From the NCBI GenBank assembly GCA_949357655.1, contig CASHTG010000015.1:1240001-1304000 (forward strand): a stretch of DNA of 64,000 nt, in the 5' to 3' direction. This document shows positions 10,843 through 22,991 of this stretch, in pieces. This stretch comes from Parascedosporium putredinis (lineage: Eukaryota; Ascomycota; Sordariomycetes; Microascales; Microascaceae). Under the pieces are notes generated by a model, which was not told where the DNA came from, searched no databases, and worked only from the letters and a program-made list of their open reading frames with translations. The first letter of the stretch is position 1. Every line of letters starts with the position of its first letter. The translations under genes and the position numbers were made by a program.

Positions 10843-12420
10843 CTATAATCTCCACGATAATCGCCGCGGTCGCCGCGGTCCCCTCCTCTCGAACTGGAAC
10901 TGCACGGGGATGTCCTCGCGCCTCGGGTAGTTGCCGTTATAATTGCTCTCATTGTAGTTGCCGCCGGCGCCGCCGCTGGTGGAGTAATTGGGGAGTAAGA
11001 GCCGCTCGGGGCTGCTTCTCCTGAACTCCCTGCTCTTGCGCATGGAACCGACGAGGGTGGAGGCGACGTAGGCGGCGCCGATGACGGCGGCGAGCACGGC
11101 GTAGGCAATGACAAAGGGGCTGGGAGAGCCGGCCATGCGCAGGCCGATGCCGCCGTTGACGACGCCGACGAGCAAGAGGACGCGGCCGTACCAGATGTGG
11201 ACGTAGCTGACGGCGGCGCGGGCCTTGTGCTTCATGTAGTAGCGGTGGTGGAGGATGCCGAGGGCGGGCTGCAAGACCATGGCGAAGGTGACGATGGCGC
11301 CGAGGATGGTGTGGGTTTGTTTGAAGAGCTGGGGAGCCGCACGGGTTAGTCTCGTGTGAAATCTTGATTTGGGGTAGTGGAGAGAGAGTAGGAGAAAAGG
11401 AGAGAAAAAAAAAGAAAACTTACAATGCCGCCAGCGTTCGCCCTCATATAACCGGTGCCGAAACCAGCCCACATCACCAAAAAGGCCACGGATTGGCAGC
11501 CGGCGTGAATGTACCACTTGCCGACGAGAGGAATCAGGAGCGCACCGATGGGATACAGAACGACGAAAGCGAGGGCCATGAGGATGCCGTGGACGCGGAC
11601 CAGGTTCACGGTCCTGTTGCCAGAGCCGGCGCCGCTGTTTCCACCAGTAAGGTTACCGCCGCCGCCGACGTTGTTGCCATTGTTGCCGGTACCCGTTCCG
11701 GTGTTACCACCAGTGTTGCCAGTATTACCGTTGTTGTTTCCGGTCCCGCCCGTGGTACCGCCGGTCAGGAAGGGGTTGACGTCCAGGGTGACGGCCGCCT
11801 GCGTGAGATCAATCCTGACCTGGTCAAAGTCGGCGTGCTGCGCAATGGCGGCGTTGGTGTCGGCGGTGTTGAGGGGTTTCCGGGCCTCCAGGCAGCGATC
11901 CAGGGCGAGGAGGTGGAGGACAGGTCCATGGAGCCGCCCCTCCACGACTCGCAGTTGCGGCACAGGACGTTGGCGCGCATGACGCCGCCCGAGACGCCGG
12001 AGCCGGCAAGGACCTCGATCTGGGTGTCGCTCTGGAAGCGGGCATGCTGCGCCCGTGCCGGAGCGGGTGCTCACGGTGACGTTGCCGTTGCCGTCCTGGT
12101 AGAGGACGAAGATGTTGGAGCCGGACATGAAGGAGCCGGTGCCGACGGCGACCCAGGTGTAGGTGTCTAGGGCCTCCATCTGGAAGTAAAGGTTGCCGGA
12201 GCCGGACTGGGCCGATACCTGAGGAACGGCGACGGACATGCAGAACTCGCGATCGATGGGGCAGTACCGGAACTGAGCGGATACCGTGCTCGCGACTACA
12301 GAGCATCGCGGAGGTGTTAGTCATATATGGGAGCTAACGGTGGGGGTGTGGGGGATGCGTCCGCATCAAAAACTTACAGAGCAAACTGGCCGAGGCCAGG
12401 TAGGACTTTAACGACTTCAT
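10843..12420 (-). CDS. Secreted DOMON / cytochrome b561 transmembrane protein
   Basis: Three exons read 12420-12378, 12295-11424 and 11328-10843, giving 467 residues after repair. Residues 1-21 form a signal peptide ending VSA. A cellobiose-dehydrogenase-like DOMON domain follows (YTWVAVGTGSFMSGSNIFVLY, then MRANVLCRNCESW), where a haem can bind. Next comes a low-complexity Gly/Asn/Thr linker, about residues 199-245. A cytochrome b561/ferric-reductase-type membrane domain follows, with histidines in VRVHGILMA, YIHAGCQS, QTHTILGA and YVHIWYGR that match the expected haem ligands. The tail is basic and Arg/Gly-rich. Family knowledge suggests transmembrane electron transfer, for example to extracellular acceptors or iron; the substrate is unknown. 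Three single-base losses are needed (about 12050-12054, 12034-12037 and the G4 run 11873-11876), after which the frame returns to the original. The stop at 10843 follows from the reading frame. Confidence 0.88.
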
Positions 12421-15292
12421 CCCCAGGACGAAGTATCAAGACGACGAAGGAAGAAAAAATGAAGTAGAAAGGTGTCTGGAGGGGTAAACCTCTTTCGACA
12501 CTCAGACGATGGTGGTGAGAGAACTAGCTCGGCTGGATTCGAGTCTTTCAAGGTAGAGAGGGATCGGAACGATTAAAACTCTAGTATAAGTCGACAGGAC
12601 CGCAAGTCGGATAGGGCGGGGAACAGATCCAATTACACTTGTCGCAGGAGGAAGTGAAGGGAAAGGAGGTTGATGAAGAGAGTAAGCACTAAAAGAGAAA
12701 AAGAGACACGGAATAGATGGCTTTCCCAAGGACGGAAGAAACAAGAAGCCGTCAGCAAAGGGGATTAGAAAAATAAGGTCATTCACTTCAAGAGTCGAAA
12801 AGAGAAGAGGAACGGGTGTGTGGGCGGGACCCTCTATGTTTTATTCACGGGCTCTCCCAGGCCAGAGGGTGAGCAGGATAATACCAAGGCTCTGCTATAC
12901 CGGTGTAGACTGGGGAGGGCGATGGTGAAGCAAGAGCCCAGAACAGGGTGTGGTAGGAAGAAACAAAAGCGGGAAACAGGAAGGGGGAGGGGGCGTGTAA
13001 GTTGCGACATGGGACGGAATGGATGGATCAATGTGGTGAGGACACCCAGAAGGAGGATGGATGGCGGAGCGCTTGAGGAGGAGAGGGCACTGGAACGCCA
13101 CGGGGTCCCGGGGTTGGGCTGGGGTTCTCTCGATGTCGGTGCGAGGTGTGCTTGCATCTCACCCTGCATCTAGACCTGTCTCCAGTCCGGCCACGAGCGC
13201 AGGTGTCTTTTTTTCTTCTCTTTTCTGTCCTTTCTTTCTTTTTCTTCCCTTCTCGGACACATCAATTACGACGTACCTGGTGAACGGGTGGGTGGAGGAC
13301 GTCCTTGTATGATGCTCCGCGCAGGGTGCTTCAGGATCGTCATCGAAAAGCATGGGGAAATAAAGAGAACAAGGGCAAAGGGGAAAAAACAAAAGTCTGG
13401 GCCACCGGTCTCGAATCTCGAAACCTCTGGGTAACGTTTGGCTTGGCTCTTCCGGGAGGTGGGCTTTCTCACCGTCGACCGGACGGCGACTGTTATTAAC
13501 CAGACCTGGACACAGTCCCGCCTGTCTCCGGACCTCTCTTTCAGGATGATTTTCGTCTCTTGGGGGTTCTGTTCTGTCTAGTTTCCAGCCTCATCTTCTG
13601 CCAGGATCAGCTTCTTTCTTTTCCATCGTATTGCTGGATAGCTTTGGCATCATGTTGATCAAAGAAGAAGAGGAGGAGGAGCTGCACTAGATTTTAAAAG
13701 GCCACCGGCGATCTGTCTCATGGGGGAGCAACCTGGTCTCCGGCGAGATAATGTTCCTTCTTGGCTGCGTAGGAACGACGGCGGAATCATTGTTTTTCGG
13801 GGCTCCGAGACACCTTCACGTATTCTTCACTTGAGATTCAGATCGCCCTTGTGGGGCACGCGATGAAGAGGCGGTCTTGATGTGTTTTCCTTTTTCCCTT
13901 TTTTCCTCGTTCAATGTTGCTTCTTTCCCCTTATCCCTTGCGCATTACCTTGCTTTGCCTTGGATTCATCACGATCTCTCCTCTCTCATGCCAGCGACGC
14001 CGAAAAAAGAGAGACTGTCGCAGCGCCTAGCCTGCCCCCGCCGTCCACGCCCAATGAATCTTGGATGGACCCGTTGCTGAGAAATGCAACACCTCGTAAT
14101 CACTGCGCGCTCGTTGGTCTAATACTTGCAAGGGGGTAAGGGTAGGGGCTGCAGCTCACAACCGTCGTCCCTCGGGGTATTCACACTCAACGTGTGTGGA
14201 CACTTGAAACGTGAAGAGGGTGCAGGGCGATGGGGGTATTTCGACCCACACTCGACCTTGGATGCTCACCAATCTCTATCGATTCAATCCTTCATGTTCA
14301 TCCATCCCCTCCCCTCCCCTCGGGCCTGCCGCAGGACGGGAGACTTCAAATGTTCTGTGCTTGTCGGGGGCTGAGCCTGGACCACTTCCCAATCGAGTGA
14401 AATAGAGGGCGGCTGGGTTGAAGTGTGGCGCCTGCCGGATAAGCTCCTAGCGATTAATACTTCGTAATATGTCCATCCCAGCCGAGGAGATGAGCGAGCG
14501 AGGAGGAACACCACCGCGCTGTTCCTTCCCCAGAGCTCAAGCCAGCCAAGTGCCCCTGTCTTCGGGCTTCTTTTCAATCTTCATTCACAAAGGTCAATTC
14601 TTCTTTCGCAGCCTCCATCTCCATCGTCATCACCGTCTCCCTAGATCCTTCTTTCCCACCTTCCCCTCACTTGACCTCGATGAAAGAGATATTAAGATTA
14701 AAGGAAGTCAACGATGGGGGCGAACAGACGATCGGGTGTCTGGGGTCGTGCGCGCGCAAGTTTCAAAACAAAGAGTCTCGACCCTGACTGACACAAGCCA
14801 AAATGCTGCCCGAGCTCCTGCCTGCATCATTGATCGCATTTGATCGTTGACGAACGTTGCCAATGCCAGCGCCAGTACCAGTGCCAATGCTGGGTGGTCG
14901 GGCAGGGGCATGGGCCACGAGGTGGTATTCGTAAGGGCTCACTCATGTGGCCTGCCTGCTCCCATGGGACTATGCCCTCGTATTATGGCTCGTGTGGTCA
15001 AACAAACGAAAGAAAGCCTAAAGAAGAAAAAGAGATGATGGCTTATAGAGCCAACAAGAGCAAAAGGAGAGTAAGAAGGGGTCCGGGTCCTAGGCGGCGA
15101 TGAGGCACTGTTTCGATACTGATCCAGCCCTAGAGAAGAGACTTTTGGCCAGCTAGAGCACATATATGTCCATTGAATTGATGGGTCTATGGACGGAGTG
15201 TTCAAGTCCACGGCACTAATATTAGACAGAAAACCAGGGCACCTGAAGAAACAAGGGCTCGGAGTCGGAGGTGGGTTGATCCATTGTTCAAT

Positions 15293-15323
15293 CCTGCCCT
15301 GCCCTGCCCTGCCTGTCCTGCCC
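15293..15323. repeat. CCTGC pentanucleotide microsatellite
   Basis: Four perfect CCTGC units run from 15293 to 15312. A diverged CTGT and one more CCTGC follow, ending near 15323. It lies in non-coding sequence. Confidence 0.9.
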
Positions 15324-18300
15324 TATTTGGCCCCGAGGTGTCTGACGAATATTATCGCCTTGGCTCCCTCGCGCTGGGGGGCAGAGTCTCGGATTGGCAT
15401 TGCAACATGAGTAATTGTTGTCTAATTGATGATGTATGCCCCCAAAATGTCAAGTCTCCGTCAGTCCTGCCCTATGAGCTCTCGGCTTGGCATTGCGTTC
15501 AACGTTGGTGTCCTGCAGGCTGGCGTGGCCTGGCACAGCCAAGTCTTGCCCCAGACTTGACTCCAAGGGGTGCGTGTTATCCGACGTTTGAAGCGTTTTG
15601 GATACGCCCGTTCTGGTGTTTCCTCTTTGCGAAAGGGAGGGCTGAGCCCGCCGACGATTGGCCCCGCGCCGGGACCACCTCTTCTTTCCTGGGACGGGAA
15701 ATGTCGACGGTGTCCAACTCAAAAAGACCCTGAAGGTGGGAGTTGGAGAGATCCATCCATTCCTCTTTTTTCTTTTCACAGATCGCACCCCCCTGCCCTT
15801 TGGACCGAATGATGTCGTCGCCTGTGCCGAGGAAATCGGGAAATGCACGGGGAAAAAAGAAACAAGACGGAAAATATGAAAGCCAAAAAGAAAGAACCCG
15901 TTGAAGCTTGCGGAAAATGTTGGACTGGATGGAGCATCAACCCTGAGAGTGCGTGTTAGACTGCGAAATTTGGTTGGCGGACGACGCATGAATTGAGAAT
16001 AAGCAATCGAGTTGATTGACAGTGCGCTGCCGCCGAGCGTTCCTGCCATTTTGGTTCATCCATTATTACACGAACACAACAGCACTCTTAATACATGACC
16101 TTTAGAAGCCATAGAGGGCTCCATCATTTACGTCTGCGCTGAGCGGTTCGAAAGACATGACAGATGACAACCAGGACCTTCCAGTCAAGATTGATCAAGT
16201 AATGCTTTCATAAGTGACAGGCCTCAAGGAAGTGCTCACCGTCGAGGGATATTCCTAGCTCCTCTATCCTCCCATGTGGCTGGCGATGCGAACGGATCAC
16301 GTCCCCCATCACTTCGTCATCACTTTCCCATCCCTTCTCCAGCATGGATGGGCCTGCCGAAGGAGGCGAGGAGAGGGCCAGAAACAAAGACTTGATAGAT
16401 TGACTACGCTTTGTAGTAATGTGCGGCCGACAATTGGCCAATCTATTCAGTCAACTAATATCACATCAATGGATCTATTTCCATCCATGTACGAAGTACC
16501 TCGGATACCCACGTTCAACGCTGGCCCACGTACAAGTCCAGGTACATATACCATTGAGGTTCGTTCCAAGTGGAACTGGAAAGATTGCTGACAGCATCGC
16601 GAGGATTCGCTTCCACCATTTTGTGCCTTTAACCCACTTTATCAGACCCAATTCGCCATCTTCGGTCTAGATATCATTTATCACTACCTGATGCGCTTCT
16701 TGCACGTTTATCGCAGTTTATGTGTACTGATATCAAAGATGTACAAAGGATCGAGCCCGCGGTGTATCTTGATGTTCGGCAGATGGCAACACAATGCAGT
16801 GTAGTACGCTTCTGGTGGAGGCTTTGCCATCAAGCTCATTGCCGTGTACCTCGGTATGCTGTATGACAATGGGACGGGTCAATGTACACATTCACCAAGG
16901 CTGCCCTGCGCTGCTAGACGCCGGCTCCCAGTTTTCCCGCTAGCCTTAAATTCCATTTCAACTCTCATGTGCGCCGCCACCCCCAAATCGGGGGCCTCGG
17001 CCACGGCCCGCTCTAGTCGAGCGAATAGAGGGCCCGAAAAGAAAGCAAACAGACCAACTCTATTTTTGATCTGAGGGCCGACTCCCTTGGCTCACTATTT
17101 GTCCTTGCCTCGTAAAAGATCAATGTTCAAGTGTTCATAGATGCCAGGAAGGCGGCAAGGGCGAAAGGAAAGATTAAGACAAGGTCACTCGCCTCGCCTC
17201 CCTGCACTGAACATGGACACATCTCTCAATCACTCAACTGCCGATGTACACCGACAGAGGCAAGAATACTTGCAGTAGAGTACGACGTATGCGCCCGGAG
17301 GGCTCATTCGAGTCTTTGTGAGCCTCCGCGACATGAAGTGCGCAGGAGTGCAGGAGTGTGTACCTCCGGAGCGGACATGCTGTGTGGAGGGTAGTGTCGT
17401 GCACATGGAGCTTCGAGAGCCCGGGGCCAATTAGCCACAATTCGAAACATCAAGTCGCTCAATTAGGACTGGGGCAGAGGAACCCGCATCGGATCGGTGA
17501 ACTTGAACTGTAGGCCAGCCACCGGGGGCACGCACACAGCCTGTACCGATTAACGCTTTTCTTCTCTCCGGCCGATCCAGAAGCAGGCGAGGGCTCCCTT
17601 CACCGTCAGCGATTTACCCGCCCAGGACAACTTGAGACGCCGTCCTGTTTACCCCGGACGCAGGAGGCGCTTGGAAACAGCGACGGGGAAAAGGCAAGGG
17701 ACGACGAGAATTCTTCTTTCCTTCACATTTTTTTCACTCTCCCCTAAAGGCGCAGGACGCCGTTGCCCTGGGGCGGGCTCTTAGTTCAAGCCTCTTGGTT
17801 CAGTCCTCGAAAGCAGTTCCGGACAGATTCATTCCCATCGTCTGTCATTCGCTGCTGCTCCTCCCCTTCTCCGCCTTCTCGGACCGGCCACTGTTTCCCC
17901 TCCTTCATCAGTATGCCCACTCGCATCCACGCCGTCACACATTGCACCAGCACTAGTTAGTAGTAATGACATGGCCCTGACTCGTCGAGCCATCCATTTC
18001 CTTGTCGAATCTTACGTCTGGAATTGGTTCGATCTAGCTTCTCATAGATCATCATCTATCCCGGAACCCCTCTCTTCCTCTCTTGGGCCGTTCTGCATGG
18101 GGCCGCGTAAACACTTTTCCAAGCTGGCAGGGGGAGGGTGCGGGAGCCCATGAACTTCGGACAAGCTCTTCCCTGCTCGCCCGTACCTGATAGGACAGAG
18201 GTTTGGTTCTCGATTTTTCTTCCTTCTTCTTTTTGGTGCCAGTGCCACCTCCGGCAGTCGAGGATCGAGGGTCGGTAGAACTCTGCGATGCACGTCGGGC

Positions 18301-18720
18301 AAAAGTAAAAGCCACCCAAGACGCGCAATTCCCTTTGCGCCGCCAAGCATCAGTGGTCCAATAGACCCCTTCTCGACGTAATCACTTGTCTATCAACCAA
18401 GATTCTGTGAATGTGGCAAGCGTACTTGTGTGCTCCTCAAGCAGCGGTGAAAACCCATCAACGACTTGACTACTAGGTGGGGGCCCTGTTTCTTTTTCCT
18501 CCTTGTGGGAGAGAGTTCTCGGGGTCTATTCAAGTCTGGTTCTCCAAAGAGAAAGCGGAGAAGGGGCGTAGATGATGACGAGGTCGTTCAGCCGCTGACT
18601 GAGAGCCTGTCCTCGTAAGTCGCGGTGGGGCTTTGGAAGAGGGAGCGTTGTTCCCCGAAGCGAGGCGGGAGGGAAGAAAATCGTGGGGCCAGGGAGCGAG
18701 CACACAGCACTGGAAACTAC

Positions 18721-18738
18721 ATCCATCCATGGATGGAT
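18721..18738. repeat. 18-bp perfect palindrome
   Basis: ATCCATCCATGGATGGAT is identical to its own reverse complement. It is built from ATCC/GGAT tetramers and lies in non-coding sequence. A shorter relative, GATCCATCCATGGATC, lies near 41277-41292. Confidence 0.85.
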
Positions 18739-21419
18739 AGATGTATTGATGGGCTCTAGTATCGGCATCCTGATGTACGTTGTGGAGAGGGCTGACAGCG
18801 GGCCAGACACACTCGCGCCCGGGTAAGCTAACGGCCTGGAACTCTAATACCCTGCTACGCTCTACTTCTACTTGTCGACAAGATCAATGCGCCCAATCAA
18901 CCAGCTCCTGCGTCGTCGATGGATGGCCCTGATGTGCGATTTTAGTGTCCAGCCGCATCTTGCCTTTCCGCCCATCTCGTCTCGATCAATCGTAGCTGAG
19001 CCTGTTTTGGCCCCCTTCCAACGGCTAGCACCTTGAGGATGTAGTGTATGCAGGGAGGAGCAGGCCCATTGCCGAACGAATCGATAGTTTGGCGCAATTT
19101 CGGGCTGGTGGGAAGCGCTGAAAAGCGAATGTGAATCAATCATCTGCTCGCTCCTGGCTTCTTTAAAACTACATGCCCATGGAGACAAGACCGTACGCGC
19201 GCGGCTGATCTTGACGTCGTCGTCTTCTCCCTTGCTTCGTTTTTGCTTTTGTAAATTTTTGTCTTTTTCTACGTGTTCAAAGGTCCTCTCTATTAGTCTC
19301 CTCTCCGGAAAAAACCTTTCTCTCTCAAACATAGTCATTTTCAGCAAGCCATAAATATCACGAGTCGAGTGTTCCAGAACAGCGGGAGACCTGGGGTGTG
19401 CAGCTGGGGGAGGAGGGGACGGGGCTAGACTTTCGCATTGATTTCAAAGCTCTCCCTCGGCCCCCGAGGAGGGAAACCGGAGAGAGCGAAGTCAGGAGGG
19501 CGTTGCGGTACCAACGTCGAGTGTTCATAATCAATGTGAGCGCGTCGATCTTGCGGGGACAAAAGACTCGCATATATGATCTTCACCAGGAACAGGGGAC
19601 GTGGTCTAGGCGAACGGAAAGCAGAAACATACAAGGAGAAAGATGCTGCCGGTCCGGGGGTTGGCCCCTCGGAAGCGCCCGGCAGACTTGACAAAAACGA
19701 ACAAGGAAAAAATACCAAGGCAAGCTACCTTGTAAAGGGACTCTTCAATGTTCCTTGTTTTATTTTTCCCTTCTTCTTCTTTCTTGCTTTCTTTTTCCCT
19801 TGGAGGGGCAGGGCTCCTCGAAACAGAAGACGAGAAGAAGGCCATCCCGTTTCAGGAATCGAGACATTCAAGGTTAATCACCGGCCACATGGGTTTCCAT
19901 AATACTATTGCGTAGACTGCATGGGCAACGCTCGAGAAGGTTGAGCGTATGTACGTCACGAACAATGAGCTGAACATGCTTCGTCGCGCAGATCTTCTAC
20001 CTCGCTGATGTCTGCCCAGCCTACCCACTTCGCCTTCTGAATATCCCAGACCTATCCTCGCTGTTCTTTCTTTCTTTCTCGTTTCTTCAGAGCAGGGTGG
20101 ATGACATGTTTACGTAGAGCTTTCTAGTCTTCTATCGCTCAAGTGTAGTGAGCCCACGTTCGACGGCTACTTTTCTTTCCTCGAACGTAGATCTTTTTCT
20201 GCACTGCCACCCACTCCAAGGAAACCTGGGGGAGGGGGTCACGGCGTTATTTCTCCTCACCGTGAGACGTCGATCTGCCCTTGGTGGCTTTTGCGGTTGC
20301 ACCGTACCGGGCATGTTGGGGCTACTTGTTACCTCTTGACGCAGACGGGACATCATATCACAACGGCACTGAGGAAAAAAAGAGGATGCAGCTCTAGTCG
20401 GCGTCCGATTACGCGTCGATGGCAAAAGGCCGGCCTTGGTACAGCCCAAGTGAGCAGAGTATGGGCCGCCCGTTGCCTGTTGGTCGACGCGTACTGTTCA
20501 TATTAAAGATGATCAACCCTAGGAGCGAAGCTGGGGCTGGACCCTAAGAAGCTGGACGAGACCCGAGATGTGAGCTACACGCGCTAGAGAGAAGTCTGAA
20601 TACTATGGATGCGTAAGCGCAATCCTTGGCAACGTTGCGCAGCCATGCATGCCTATGCCCACTGCATCCCGACTGCATCTTCTCGTACATGTAGTATCTT
20701 GAAAGCATCGGCGGGGCCAGATGTTATGACGAGGGTAGCCATGGCGGGGAGCCTCCGAGTTGCCGTGACCAGGTAACTAGGTGGTTGCTTGTTCGCATCA
20801 CAGCCCAGCACGGTATCATAACTACGGCAGACCAGTGGGGGAGACGGCAATGAAAGACCGGGAGACCCCAAGCACAGAAGCTTGATAAAAATGTGTATGG
20901 ATGAAGAAAAACCAGCCCGCTGACCATCAAAAGAAGCAAACGGAGCATGTGGCAAAAGTGAAAAAAAAGAAAGAAAGAAAATGAGCAAAAGAGAAGAGCC
21001 CAGATCCCAAGCGGAGCGCGCGTAGCACGTATGTAACCCGGCAAGGGGATGGAGAAAAAGAAAGCGAAGCTCCCCATATCACCCTCTCTCACGCACCAAA
21101 AAAGGGATGCCACAAGACACAACCATAGCAACGCTTAGCAAACGCTCAATGTTGCCTGCCTGCCCAAAGGGGATTGAGCCTAGACAGGCAGGCGTTGCAG
21201 AACGCACTCCACGCACTCTCACAGATTCGCACCACCCAACATGTAGCAAGTAGAGAGACGGCAGAAATAGAGAAAGCAGTACACACATAGCAGACTGGGC
21301 CATGGACCTTTACGGTGGGGTTGCCTTGTGTCTCTCTTCCTCACCCGCTCGCCCTTTCACTCACACACTCTCACCCACTCGCCCACCCCTGAGGCTGGCG
21401 CTTACACGCAAGCAAGCAC

Positions 21420-22991
21420 TCAAAAAGTGACACCCAACCCCTTCTCATGGCGCTCGAGGAGGCTGCTGGGAGCGACAAAGCTGAAGCCGCCAAACAGGTC
21501 ATCTCCGGCGTCCTTACCGGTAAGCCCGGCCCAGTGGTCGAGGGAACTGGCTACAGTAGGGCTCAGAGAGAGCTCGGTGAAGCTGGGATCGAAGTTCTCG
21601 GCGAGCTCGGGATCCGTGATGAAGGGCTGGATGGGTGGGGTAACCTGTCGGGCTAGGAGCTTCTTCCAGTCGATCTTGCGGAAGAACCGGTGATTCTTCA
21701 TCGTTTGGAGGTCTTTGGGCATTTTAGCGCCGAGTCTCTTGGTGGGGTCCTTCTTGAGGAGTCGGGTGAGGAGGTCCTTGGCGTCGGGCGTCATAAAGTA
21801 GGGAAGCACGAGCTTCTGCTTGACGATGTTGTCCTGAATCTTGGCATTGTTACCACCGCGGAACGGCGGGTTGCCGGTAAGAAGGTCGTAGCCCAGGGCG
21901 CCAAACGACCACCAGTCGACAGCCTTGCCGTACTTTTGGCCCTTGATGACCTCGGGCGCCATGTACTCGACGGTGCCGAGCATCGAGTTGCAAGTGTCGG
22001 TATCCTCGGCCGAGACCTTGGAGAGACCAAAGTCGGTGAGCAAAAGATGGCCCTCGGCGTCGAGGAGGCAGTTCTCCGGCTTAAGGTCGCGGTAGATGAC
22101 GCCGAGATCGTTGTGCAGGTGCGAGATAGCAAGAAGCATCTCGGCCATGTAAAGGCTGCCACAGGCTCCGTGAACATTTTCTCGGCGTTGAGGTGGGTGA
22201 AGAGCTCACCGCCCATACCGTACTCTAGAATGAGGTAGAGCTTCTCCTGATCTTGGAAGGCGTAAAAAGCTTCACCACAAAGGGGTGGCGGTTGACCGAC
22301 TCTAGGACCTGGCGCTCCGTCCTGGTCTGCTCCACAAGCTTCTTGTGTAGGACGAGCGAGGCCTTCTTGAGCTGCTTCTGGGCGTAGAGCCGACCCGAAA
22401 CTCTCTGCTTGACGAGGATGACGGTGCCGTATGCGCCTTTGCCGAGGCAACGAAGAGGCTCAAAGTCCTCGGTCGTCATCTTGCGTCGTGGGACTAGGCC
22501 TCCTCGACGGCGCCAAACATGGCCGACTTTTCGCGGACTGTCTCACTGACAAAGTCATGCTCTAGGCTCACCTCGTAGCTGGTTGAGTTATCAGAACCCT
22601 CGCTGCACGCGTCGCTATGCACCGTGTCGCGGCTGCCGCAACGGCTCATGCCAACGCTGGACAGACCATTGTGGTTGGCACCAAAGCGCGGGAACCCTAG
22701 CTGGCTCCCGCTAAGAGTCAGGGTGCTCGTCCGGGAGCTCGCGTCGAGGCTGAGGGGTTCCATGGCTTGGCGGAGCTTCGCGATACCAGAAACAGCGGGA
22801 GACGCAACGGGCCGCAGGCTGGGGCTGCAGTTGGCGCTGACAACGTCGTCAAACCGGGGCCGAGCATGGCGGGTGGAGGGTGGAGGGGTTTCGCAGGCGG
22901 TACTGTAGTCCGAGTCCTCGTCGCCGGACACGATCGGGGCACCGGTAAACCCGCGCACAGTGGTCAGCGCGGGGATCGCTCGCGCCGACAT
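21420..22991 (-). CDS. AGC-family serine/threonine kinase, S6K/Psk1-type
   Basis: A single-exon gene of 524 residues after repair. The first 170 residues are a Ser/Thr-rich regulatory region with acidic stretches (SGDEDSDYSTACE). The kinase domain starts near 174 (DFEPLRCLGKGAYGTV). It has the glycine loop, the catalytic lysine in YAQKQLKK, VIYRDLKPEN near 300, DFGLSK near 319 and the activation segment TCNSMLGTVEYMAPE. A C-terminal AGC tail follows, with a turn-motif-like ENFDPSFTELSLSP and a hydrophobic motif FGGFSF near 502. This layout matches fission-yeast Psk1 and other fungal S6 kinases acting downstream of TOR; that role is inferred. Three single-base losses are needed: GGCC at 22497-22500, the A5 run 22264-22268 and AAA at 22151-22153. 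The last two are the clearest A/T-run losses in the window. Confidence 0.9.

Larger units (their letters stand above)
12421..21419. other. Nine-kilobase region with no supportable gene
   Basis: This interval lies 5' of the DOMON/b561 gene and 3' of the kinase gene. Open stretches of up to about 200 codons (for example minus strand 15450-16049) have no known domain, are rich in Ser/Pro/Arg, and lack convincing splice-linked continuations. Pyrimidine-rich tracts (13206-13256 and 13895-13935), a CCTGC repeat and an 18-bp palindrome are present. I looked for tRNA A/B boxes and transposon-like open frames and saw none that hold up. A gene broken by many indels could still hide here. Confidence 0.5.

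Noticed and set aside
11364..12170. 268-codon open stretch on the plus strand
   Set aside because: It is antisense to the DOMON/b561 gene, whose domains and introns are clear on the other strand.
15450..16049. 199-codon open stretch on the minus strand
   Set aside because: Ser/Pro/Arg-rich with no recognisable family; overlaps pyrimidine-rich sequence.
18868..19347. 159-codon open stretch on the minus strand
   Set aside because: No domain or start context; translation looks random.
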